The notes under the pieces were generated by a model, which saw only the letters and a program-made list of their open reading frames with translations, did not search any database and had not been told where the DNA came from. A DNA stretch of 64,000 nt from Glycine soja (lineage: Eukaryota > Streptophyta > Magnoliopsida > Fabales > Fabaceae). Shown here piece by piece: positions 36,331 to 46,177 of the stretch. Where the stretch lies: NCBI RefSeq assembly GCF_004193775.1, contig NC_041002.1:2095261-2159260 (forward strand). Reading direction: 5' to 3'. Within the stretch, counting starts at the first letter, position 1. Each line of letters opens with the position of its first letter. The position numbers and the translations under genes were made by a program.

Positions 36331-38482
36331 ATAATTATTGAAATAACTATTTTTTATTTCAATAAATATATTTTTCATTATAATTTATTCTTTTCAAAAG
36401 TTGAGACACATGATTTTATCATTACTTAATGATAATTATATGTTAGGTTAGATATATTTTTATTTCCTACAAATAAGATGTTCATTTTTTATCCCAAAAA
36501 ATAACCATTTTCTTTTGGTCCCTTATGTATGAAAATTTGTCATGTGTGATCCCTATTTTCATCAATAAAAGACCAGAGTGAGACAAATTTTTGTGAAAGA
36601 CAAAAATCACACTTAACACATCTCTATAAATGAGGCATCAGAATGAAATAAAAGATTTAATTGACCTAGGTAAAATTGAGGTTAAACAACCCATCTTTAA
36701 TGATCCATGAACAATATTTAATGCTTTCATTGTTTTTCTCTCATGAAACTTAAATTTCATATATAATACACATAACATATGTCATACATTTTTCTTTTCA
36801 TACACTCTTTTGTTATTTTTATTTTATTCAATTTGCAACCTACAAGTATAATATTTTTTAAATTTATGACATTTTGATCATAATTTTTAATTAAAAAATA
36901 AAAAATGCTACACTAGTGAAATTATAGATAAGATTATGAAAATTGAAATTATAACATTTTGAATATCACTTACATGTCATATTATTTATAAATTTAATAG
37001 ATAAAGAATTAAACTATAACTGTTAATTAGAAGTCAATATATGTAATAAATATAAAATGCTAAATCTTAATATTTATTTACTTGATTGATTATAAAAAGA
37101 TATACACTTTATTCACTTTAGATAAATAATTTTCATTTATTTTAAAATTAGAAAAATTAAATTTATTTTATTAATCTGAATTACACATGTAAAATCATTA
37201 AATAAGGTAATAATTACGTTCATGGTAGAATTTAACATGGTTGTCAAAACCAAGAGTCTACGTAAATTCATGGGAACTCCGTAGGCTCGACTAGTAAGAG
37301 TCTACTTCAAACAAAAATAATAATAAATTACTTATAATATCATACTAATTCAACATTTTAACAATATTTTAAAGCACATAAATGCATAATAAAATAAACT
37401 ACACCAAGTTGCAAACATAACTACATAAGTAATAAGGTCATTCAGTTAGAAATAGCCTTAGTTGGTAAGGCATGGAGCCGCCTTTCTATTTGTTATAGTA
37501 TATTGAACAATATACTTGGAACCTATAAGTGTAGAATCCTATCTATGATGTGAGTTTTAATATGCCAAAGAAAACAGAACCAAGCCACTAACCAAAATAC
37601 AACCAACCAACAACTAAATATATCATTTGATAAGGTTAATAGGATTGAGAATTTAGGATTTGGGGCGAATCAACCAATAAGTCAACAACATAACCAACCG
37701 ACAACAATGAGTTAGATAATAAAGAAGCTTACATGGTTACAACATAGTGGGCTCGAGCCTTAACTTGGAAGTAGCTTCGCTATGTGTGAACTCAAACTTG
37801 CATGTGATGTTTTGGGTCTGAAAGAATTTGCGACTTCTTGAAAAATTAAAGAACCAAATCATGCAATCGAGGAACGAATTGAAGAATTGGAGATAAAGAG
37901 GGAACAAATGAAGCAAAAGTGATCTGGGAGGACTCTATGATTTTGTTTCAAGGTCGCACAATTGAAGACAAAATGACAATCTTAAATGCTCAAATTGACC
38001 TAAAAAGATTGCACCAACTAATGTCATTTTAGATTTTTTTTTGTCAACAAACTCGTTTACTCGGTCTAGACTTGCGAATTAGCACGAGTTAGTCCAAATC
38101 TGCTAAAAACAAATTTGGATGTGATTTAACCCATGTGAACCAAATAAATTTTTAAAACTCATAAGAACTTACGAGTTAACTTTAGAGTTAGAGAATCATG
38201 AAATTTAAAACTAAAAAATTGTCTAGAATTCTATTGGTCATTCAAGATGGGATTGTTTAACCCTATTTTTATCTTTGATAAATTGTTTGAGAGAGACTAA
38301 AAATAAATATTGTTTATTTTCAGAGAATAAAAATATATTTATAAATGTATAATTATAAATAAATTTGACCTAAATTTAATAATATATATCCGTACACCCT
38401 AAATAAGTTTCAATGATGATAAATTTTATACCAAATTATAGATTACTGTCAAACATTAAAATGTGAAAAAGGTGATATAGTT

Positions 38483-38695
38483 TTAGCCGTGGAAATTTTG
38501 GTCTTCGCCATGAATATTGTTGTAATGGAATTGAATAGTCCTGCGAACATAGACAGCGGCCATGGGTTTATTAAGTACATTGAATTTACTGGTCGGTATC
38601 CAATTAGCCGGTGACACAAAACAGGTACATTTTGATGGGTTGTCCCCATCAATGGAATCATGCGTACACTCAAGAACATGATCAGTGGGACATGG
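38483..38695 (-). pseudogene. Unidentified coding-like fragment
   Basis: A 71-codon - strand frame without a starting ATG reads like protein, with four cysteines early ('CTHDSIDGDNPSKCTCF') and then 'KPMAAVYVRRTIQFHYNNIH', ending 'GEDQNFHG' and a stop. Local base composition is clearly less AT-rich than the flanks. An overlapping - strand frame (38449-38877) has an ATG but a less protein-like sequence. I do not recognise the family. It is probably a gene fragment carried by a repeat or left by an old duplication. Confidence 0.3.
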
Positions 38696-38699
38696 CTAT

Positions 38700-40330
38700 A
38701 ACGTGTGTGGCTCTGATTAGTTGGTAATGTGAACTTCTTGAAGAGTGAATAGAAATGGAAAAGACATTCTTGTTTGTTTCTTTTACAAAAAAAATCAAAT
38801 ACTTGTGAAAGAGAAAGGTTAACCAACACAAGGAGGCTCCGAGTGTGGACAGAAGTAATTTTAATAAAATTAGTCATTTTTTTAAGTATGTTTGTCTAAT
38901 ATGTTTTTACTTGAAAATAATTATTTTATGCTTATTTCAAAAAAATAAATACTGTTTATTTACTAAAAACTTATTTGTTTTAAAAAAATTTAAGTTTAAA
39001 CAAACAAGTCCAATAATTAATGCCCCTCCCCAATGATTTGATTTTTACAGCGTGATAAATTATTGTAAAATAAAAGTAAAAAAATTATATTTTAAAAAAT
39101 TGTGCAATTAAATTATATTTTTTTAAATAAAAATTAATTATAGATTAATCTAAAATTCTGTAATTTAATATAAGAAAATCAACCTGACTCATGACTAGAC
39201 AAAGTAATTATAATTAAGACAAAATAGGCTTATTCTTTTCTTCTTTTTTTTCATTGCAGGTGCTAAAAATTTGGCATCAATCAGTGGTATAATCAAAATA
39301 ATATGTATAAATGTGAAATGATTCTCATTTTATAAGTAAAATTTTGAAATTAAGTTAAATTTAAATCTAAATTTTAATCAAGACAATAATAAATCATAAT
39401 TATAGTCATTGTTGTAAGAGTATTAACTATGATTGATTAAAGATTGAAAAAAGTTGTGTGCAGCACGTACGGGTGTTGTTGAATAGCTTGATGACAAGAA
39501 AAGCAGTGCATGCCCACAAAAAAATAAGAAAAAGAAAAACAGTGCACGATTTTGGTTGTTGAATACTTTGAATAGCTTGATTGATGACAAGAAACTATCA
39601 AATCTCGTACGTATTGCGAATCTGGTACTTTCATACCAAAATAATCCTGTCTACACGTGATCCACAAGTTTTTTTTAAAGAGAATTTCTATTGTTCTCCC
39701 ACTAATTAACTTTGGGAGTTTTGATACTATTGATTAAAAAAATCAATAGTTATCAAATTAGTATATTATTATCTCATTATTTTGATATTTAATAATAATT
39801 TTAAACTATAGTATTTATATTTATCTATCACACTCACTTAAAGAGCTCTTTTTATTAGATCAACGATTTATCAATATATTTCCCTGTTTAGGTTGCATTA
39901 TACTTTTATTTCTATAAATGTAGTCTTCAAACTTTAAATAAATATGTGCATTCAGGTAAAAAGAAAACAAATAAATACGTGCATTAATTAAGAATTCATC
40001 ATATTTTTTTTGTTGTAAAGTTAAGAGAAACTAAATTTATATATTTTGTAAACTTTGAAAACAGATCGATTCATTAATATAAAAATACAAAGATCTTAAT
40101 TAATCAATTAGTTTGACAAAAGAATACAGAGAATAAAACACATCTTTGTTAGCCCTTAAATAAAAAAAAAAACACACACATCTCTGTTAGCAAGAAATTT
40201 CAGTACGTCACTTTTTGGAAGTAGCTTGATTGGCAACAGACACGAAGCCACATTCACTTGTATTCAAGACCTCAAGGAAAATGCATGCAGCTTGGCCACT
40301 CAAAGACGTCGTCACCAAAAATGTGAACAA
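38700..40330. other. Intergenic DNA upstream of CAD-B
   Basis: AT-rich, no supported gene. A partial local duplication of 'ttgaatagcttgatgacaag' occurs at about 39479 and 39572. The - strand frame at 39437-39667 lies over this duplication and looks like chance. Confidence 0.4.
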
Positions 40331-40333
40331 TGT

Positions 40334-40377
40334 CACCAAACCAAACACGTCAATACTTGATACTGCCCTTATAAATA
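40334..40377 (+). promoter_or_regulatory. CAD-B promoter: MYB/AC-like site and TATA box
   Basis: 'caccaaaccaaac' (40334-40346) contains two overlapping matches to the plant MYB site MACCWAMC, the type of site found in phenylpropanoid gene promoters. A TATA box 'ttataaata' follows at 40369-40377, about 155 bases before the start codon. An RY-like 'catgcatgc' variant is just upstream (about 40280). Function is inferred from position and motif only. Confidence 0.4.
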
Positions 40378-40532
40378 CATCTTTTGTTGGCAGCTCCTAC
40401 ATGCACGTATTAATTTCTGTCTCATATATATTAACCCTTCTGTGCTATCCTGAGAGACACACTTAACTACTATAATCTCTTCCTCTTGTCTTTGAAATCC
40501 TTTTCTAATTCAAATATTATATAACGATTGAA

Positions 40533-42481
40533 ATGGCAGCACAAGCTGAAATTGAGCATCCTAGGAAGGCATTCGGATGGGCAGCTAGGGATTCTTCCGG
40601 TCTTCTCTCCCCTTTCAATTTCTGCAGAAGGTTTTCCTCATCTCTTCGTTCATTACATACTTATGGTGTTTTATTAGTTTTTTGGTGGTAGGGAGGACAA
40701 ATTTCACGAAAAGTAATTAGTCAAATTTTTTTAGTAAAAATTAGTCATAGAAAAAGTTGTATTTTTCTTATTTTTTTCCTAAAAACAGTTCTATTAGTTT
40801 TTCATGAAAGTGCCAACAACCTCATGAAACGACTTTGTTGATTTTTCAATTTTTAATCGTACAAAGATTTGGATGGGTTATTAGGTAATAATAATAATAT
40901 GGAGTAATAGCTGGTGGCTAGTTAATAATAAATAATGATCATAAAAAATAAGAAATGTCAAAAATGAAGTTTTGCTCACTATTTAATTCACATTTGTTTC
41001 GTCAATTTTTTCAGGGAACCCGGTGAGAAAGATGTGGCATTCAGAGTGTTGTACTGTGGGATATGCCACTCGGACCTCCACAGCATAAAGAACGAATGGG
41101 GCACTTCCATCTATCCAATGGTTCCTGGGTAAGCTTCTTACTATTTTATACTATATAGAAAATTCTCATTGTGTAGCTGGAACAAACCAGTCACACAAAT
41201 AAAAAAATTGTTCTGTATCTCGAACAGTACTTCTGTGCATTAAAGTTCAGCCGCTCTTGTTTATCAAATATATTAAACTACAATATCAAGCAATATAAAT
41301 TCAAGATTTAATTATCCTTTTATTCTTGTAATTGTAGCACAACTTTATATTTTAATCTCTATATTTTAAAGCATCCAATTTCTATTTCTGCAATAGTAAT
41401 TTTTTTTATCATTTTAGTTCATGCTCTTAAATATTGATTAATGTCATTTGAAATGAATATTACGTGACTTATTTATTCATGTTCAACTCAAATGATGTTA
41501 GACGACTTTAGATGATGAAATTTAACGATAAAAAAAATTGCAACTATGCCGACTAAAACAAGATGTTTTAAATTGTAGCAACTGAAAGAAAAAGTTGGTG
41601 CAATTATAAAATCCAGATGGATAATTAAACTTAAATTCTATTTGATTCTAATTAGTGTAAGAAATGGTGCAGGCATGAGGTAGCTGGTGTAGTAACAGAG
41701 GTGGGAAGCAAAGTAGAGAAGTTCAAAGTTGGGGACAAGGTTGGTGTGGGATGCCTGGTTGATTCCTGCCGCACCTGCCAAAACTGCTGTGACAATCTTG
41801 AGAATTATTGTCCTCAATCTACGTTCACATATGGTGCCAAATATAGAGATGGCACCATCACATATGGAGGCTACTCTGACTCAATGGTTGCTGAAGAGCA
41901 TTTTGTGGTTCGCATTCCAGATAGATTACCACTTGATGCTGCTGCACCTCTTCTTTGTGCTGGCATCACTGTGTATAGCCCTCTCAGATATTATGGACTT
42001 GACAAGCCTGGTCTGCATGTGGGTGTGGTTGGTCTTGGTGGACTAGGCCATATGGCTGTCAAGTTTGCCAAAGCTTTTGGTGCTAAGGTCACAGTAATAA
42101 GTACTTCACCAAACAAAAAGGAAGAAGCAATACAAAATCTTGGAGCTGATTCCTTTCTAATAAGCCGGGACCAAGATCAGGTGCAGGTACTTAATTATAT
42201 TATGCCATCCATTAATTTGGACCGTGGAAATATTAATACACACATTTCTCTCAGTTATCTAATGTTGATAACTTTGTAGGCTGCAATGGGTACTTTTGAT
42301 GGTATTATTGACACAGTTTCTGCCGTTCATCCTCTCTTACCTCTCATTGGTTTGCTCAAGTCTCATGGAAAGCTTGTAATGGTTGGTGCACCGGAGAAGC
42401 CTCTGGAACTGCCTGTTTTTCCTTTACTTGCGGGTAAGCATGTGAAACATATTTCCCTATGTAGAATGCAGAGCACATGAA

Positions 42482-42547
<66 letters not shown>

Positions 42548-42967
42548 CGACAAATGTTAGTTTTTTTTAGTGGATAGAACATGCGGCCTTTCTCCTCTCC
42601 TCTTCTCCCTTAACAACCCAATCCACCTTATATGCCCACATGAAAGCATATGTGATGGTTCATAAGGATAGTTTAGTGCAAAACTTAAGTAGATGTAGGC
42701 ACATGTAAAGATTAAAATGAAGACTTTGATGCTAATTAACTTAATTACTATTTCACATAATTGGCAGGGAGAAAGATAGTTGCTGGCACTCTGATTGGAG
42801 GGCTAATGGAGACGCAAGAAATGATTGATTTTGCAGCGAAACACAATGTGAAACCTGACATTGAAGTCATTCCTATGGACTATGTCAACACAGCAATGGA
42901 GCGCCTCCTTAAAGCAGATGTTAAATATCGATTTGTTATTGATATTGGAAACACACTGAAATTCTGA
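40533..42967 (+). CDS. CAD: CAD-B: cinnamyl-alcohol/mannitol dehydrogenase, ELI3 type
   Basis: Intact paralogue of CAD-A. Exons: 40533-40630, 41015-41128, 41673-42186, 42280-42433, 42768-42967; 1080 nt, 359 aa. Exons 2, 3 and 4 have the same lengths as in CAD-A (114, 514, 154) with identical phases. Catalytic zinc ligands: Cys47, His72/Glu73, Cys166. Structural zinc: Cys103, 106, 109 and 117 ('[16 protein letters not shown]'). 'GLGGLGH' at 191-197 is followed by 'VISTS', fitting NADP. It ends '[13 protein letters not shown]', lacking the last residues of CAD-A. Intron 2 carries a MITE and intron 4 a 60-base AT microsatellite close to the exon 4 donor. Like CAD-A it belongs to the ELI3/mannitol dehydrogenase branch; substrate unknown. 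The MYB-type promoter motif is compatible with phenylpropanoid or defence control. Confidence 0.95.
41302..41635. mobile_element. MITE in CAD-B intron 2
   Basis: Left arm 'aagatttaattatcctttta...ttgtaattgtagcac', right arm the complement of 'gttggtgcaattataaaatccagatggataattaaactt'. About 330 bases, wholly inside the intron; the equivalent intron of CAD-A carries a different MITE. Confidence 0.5.
42484..42543. repeat. (AT)n microsatellite in CAD-B intron 4
   Basis: About 60 bases of pure AT, starting 50 bases after the exon 4 donor. An antisense frame at 42356-42553 exists only because of this repeat and is not a gene. Confidence 0.95.
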
Positions 42968-43609
42968 GACCAAGCTCTTAAATATTGCACGATTTACATT
43001 TCAGAGAACGAACCGTGGGCGACTAGTAGATAGTAAATAACAAAAGGGGAGAGAGATGTGATAACTTTCAACCCTGCCACTTGTCATGGAACTATTGATT
43101 TCGATTTATATTATGTATTTTTGTTAGGTCATGTCTTGAATAATATTTTTTCTTTTGCATATAACCTAGTTTACATTGATACCATCCCTCGTATTCTCAA
43201 CAATATTTTAATATTTTTTTAATCGACAAAGTTATTTGTTAATTTTTATTAATAAAAAAATTAAACCTTCAATTTTTTCATTTTTTTTTCAATTACTAAA
43301 TCAATCTTATAAAAATATTCTAATAACATTGTATGGAAATTATGAGAATGAAATTCAAGCGTAATTCAACAGCTTGATGAGTTTTTTTTTTCCTTAGTAG
43401 GAAAAGAAATAAATTTCTTCTTGCAGCCCCTTGAACATAATTAAAACTTCGTTAAAAAATATTGTTTATAAGCAACTAAAAATTATTTCTCTCAATTATT
43501 TCAAATATCCTTGTGTATATTTAATCTTCTAAATGCCTTATTTGTTTCAATTTAAAAATAACCTTATATTTTAACTTAACTATAAAAAAATGATGGAAAT
43601 ATGAAGAGG
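42968..43609. other. CAD-B 3' region
   Basis: Probably the CAD-B 3'UTR for the first 180 bases, then AT-rich DNA with nothing recognised. Confidence 0.4.
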
Positions 43610-43990
43610 AATGGAAGGAAGATGAATGTGTGGACACTGAATGACTCCCAATGGTTGTCTTCTTCATCTTCCTCAAGTTCTAGGATTCTGTATTATGTCT
43701 CTCTTCTCCTCCCCCTCTTTTTCTCCTCTTTTTCACTTAAAGATCATTCTAATATCAAATTTTCACAATTTTTGTGTTAAGCGCGAGTAAGTGACTGGAC
43801 GTTAAATGTCTTTTCGCATGACTTCAAACTCTTCAAACATCTTTTTCACGTTAAGCAGAATCTTTCCGCTAAGCGACTACAGTTCGCTAAGCAAGTTTGG
43901 TGTCTTTCAATCCCTTATTTGTATTTCTACAAAAAAAAATCACAAAAACAGTATAAATCTAATAGTTTGGGCATTTACTGCACAAAAACT
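43610..43990. repeat. Dispersed repeat R, copy 3 (partial)
   Basis: Contains 'cgctaagc' words (43868-43895) and the same close as the other R copies, 'tttcaatcccttatttgtatttctac'. Only the right half is recognisable. Confidence 0.5.
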
Positions 43991-44886
43991 TAGAAGATAC
44001 TAAAATTCTAATGATTCACACAAAAAAAAAATCATAAAAGAGGAAAATATTAATAATTCCTATATGTTTTAATTACAAAATCTATTTATGCATATCAGTT
44101 ATTAAAATAAAAAAAATTTAAATTATCCTAAATGAATAAAGAGATTTTTTTAAAGAGAAACAAATTTAGTTGAAAAACATAAAGTATATCAATTGTTTAT
44201 TCTAAATTTGATTTTAATATAATTTTTTATAAGTATTATAGAAATTAAATTTATAAAATAATATAAAAAAATAACAAATATATATTTTAATTTTTAAACA
44301 ATATTATAAACTTAAAAGGATATAAAATGACAACTCAAACCCTAAACAACTACTAGTATAAATTAGGTGAGACGGGCCAGAACGGGTTGATGGTTGAATT
44401 CTCCTTCCACTCGATCAAATTGATAGCGAGTTTGGATCCGTCCATTTTATCATCCCTACTTTTTTCCTCTCCCACCACCATCACTTTCAACATGAACATT
44501 TTGCCACTCTCGTACATGGCTTCTACATGTTCCCATTCTCAGTTTCTCACCCTCTTAAGCTAACTAGCTAAGCTTTCCTTTTCTTCCTTCATCTAAATCT
44601 GTAGTTACTCAATTGAGCTACGTGCCACTGCTATTCTCCAATCAACTATCTCACTCCCAGTCCCAAGTTTCACCCTCAACAACAACAACAACAATTTATT
44701 TGAATTTCGTAAAAATTATCATTATTCACTGAGTGGTTATAGAAATTGTGATTCCAACCATAACTATTTGATAAGTTGAAAAATTAGGTTAGCACGTTTT
44801 GAATGTTGTCTTCCTTTTGCCTCATGATAGTCGAAATTATCTTTGAAGGAATTTGTGGTTAGCGTACTATAATATATTCTTACATC
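43991..44886. other. Intergenic DNA between repeat R and dirigent remnant
   Basis: AT-rich, then a mixed-composition part from about 44340 with 'gacgggccagaacgggttgat' similar in style to other degenerate repeats. The expected C-terminal half of the dirigent gene is not found here. Confidence 0.4.
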
Positions 44887-45473
44887 GACAGCGCTGAAAG
44901 CCATAAGCTGACTTGTTCCATCGACAGCGCTGGCAATGTAAAATCCTTGCGCCTTCCCGACCAAACCCGAACCCAACTCGTGCCCTTCAGTGAGCTCATC
45001 GTCGAAGACAGTCATTGTCCCAAACATGACCTTCTGCAGTGTCAGTGACCGGGAAACCGGTCCCGCCGTTGAGCAAGTTGTTGTTGTTATTGTTGTTGTT
45101 GAAGACGTTGGCCGTGGTACCGCCCAGTCCGGTGAGGAAAGGAAGGTTGTTGTTGTTCTGTGGAACGCCGTTGTTCAGAGGAAGGTTGGCTCCGTTGGGT
45201 TTCGCGAACGCCCAGAATGTCGTGCATGAAAAGTGAGAGCGTGTGATGTTGTTGGTCAACGCCGTTGACTTCCGCTAGTGGGGATGCTGCAACAAGTGGA
45301 AGTGGAGAGACAACAGGGGATTCGGCAGCAGTGTTGGGTTCTTCTGGTGTTTCGATTTCATCAAGGATTCGAGTTGAAGTGGTAGCCGTGATTGCAAATG
45401 CAAGGAATATAAGTGCTATTAATATATTTGCATTCAGGGGCATGGTCGTGGAAAGAGATTCACACCGCGCCAT
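44887..45473 (-). pseudogene. Dirigent-protein pseudogene (ESB1/DIR-like, Asn-rich)
   Basis: Dirigent proteins guide coupling of monolignol radicals in the cell wall; the ESB1-like branch acts in Casparian strips. The remnant begins 'MARCESL' (45473; or M at 45443) with a hydrophobic signal segment 'NILIALIFLAFAITATT', then a Pro/Ala/Ser linker, then 'HTLSLFMHDILG', the domain start. The frame then breaks: 'FAKPNGANLPLNNGVPQNNN' and the Asn-rich linker are in a second frame, and 'FGTMTVFDDELTEGHELGSG' to 'GTSQLMAFSAV' in a third. Both breaks look like internal deletions. After about 44887 the rest of the domain (the part with the usual 'GVHRT' and 'GGTGKY' motifs) is missing. Three frames plus a lost end mean no functional protein. 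It lies directly 3' of the CAD-C remnant on the same strand. Confidence 0.85.
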
Positions 45474-45909
45474 AGAGTGTTTTGCTATATAGTTGGATGG
45501 AAGATGTATGTGTTGAGATGATAATGAAAGAGTTATGAGGCCGGAGTGGTATAAATACCCAATTAATAGAAGCAAGTTCAAACACCATAATTATGTTATG
45601 ATGGAGTTGATGTGTGTGAGCGGAGTAGTTGATCAGAGTAGCTAGCTGATCTCATTCAAAACTCCCCAATTTCTCGATGTAGTAGTTTACACTAAATCAT
45701 ATGCTTACCCATAATTAAAGGAATGACTGGAAGCTCCAGAGTCTTCTCTGGCACCAACCATTACAAGCTTTCCATGAGAGGTAAGAGTGGATGAACAGCA
45801 GAAACTGTGTCAATAATACCATCCAAAGTCCCCATTGCACCCCACAAAATTATCAACATTAGTTAATTGAGATAAATGTGTGTATTTTGATTACTACGGA
45901 TCTTTTACC

Positions 45910-46063
45910 AACACTTTTTTTTTAATATTTAATAAAAATGTGATTAAATTTTTTTTGACAATATTTAAAAAATATCGTTAAATATAAATAAATATTACTA
46001 ATATGTTTTGTAATATTTTTTAAACATTATTAAAAAATTTAACAACGTTTTTTATTAGGTGTT
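45910..46063. mobile_element. Small foldback MITE in CAD-C intron 3
   Basis: Same family as the element at 1038-1188: inverted arms 'aataaaaatgtgattaaatt'/'aacgttttttattaggtgtt' and shared middle 'aatatttaaaaaatatcgttaaatataaataaat'. It sits between the exon 3 and exon 4 remnants. Confidence 0.55.
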
Positions 46064-46138
46064 AGGTCAAAATATATATATCGCTGAAGATCACGAGTGA
46101 TAGTAGATATTTTCACAATATTCCAAATGTATGGCATT

Positions 46139-46141
<3 letters not shown>

Positions 46142-46175
<34 letters not shown>
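46142..46175. repeat. (AT)n microsatellite at the CAD-C exon 3 edge
   Basis: A 34-base AT run begins exactly where CAD-B has 'gaccaagatcaggtgcag|gt', so it has replaced the exon end and donor site in CAD-C. Confidence 0.9.

Positions 46176-46177
<2 letters not shown>

Larger units (their letters stand above)
34360..38480. other. Repeat-rich intergenic DNA
   Basis: No gene supported. Holds a small MITE (35533-35666), a long (AT)n run (36268-36327) and a degenerate repeat at about 37230-38170 with words such as 'gagtctacg', 'acttgcgaattagcacgagtt'. At 37447 a word resembling a tRNA D-arm ('agccttagttggtaaggc') suggests an old SINE but lacks a matching B-box. Confidence 0.4.

Noticed and set aside
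37440..37490. tRNA-like D-arm word 'agccttagttggtaaggc'.
   Set aside because: No anticodon arm, T-arm or B-box follows at the right distance; at most an old SINE fragment.
42356..42553. Antisense frame of 65 codons.
   Set aside because: More than a third of it is Ile-Tyr from the AT microsatellite and the rest is the antisense of CAD-B exon 4.
44990..45259. Several overlapping frames on both strands in the dirigent region.
   Set aside because: They come from the GTT/AAC-rich Asn codon run of the dirigent remnant; only the - strand reading matches a family.
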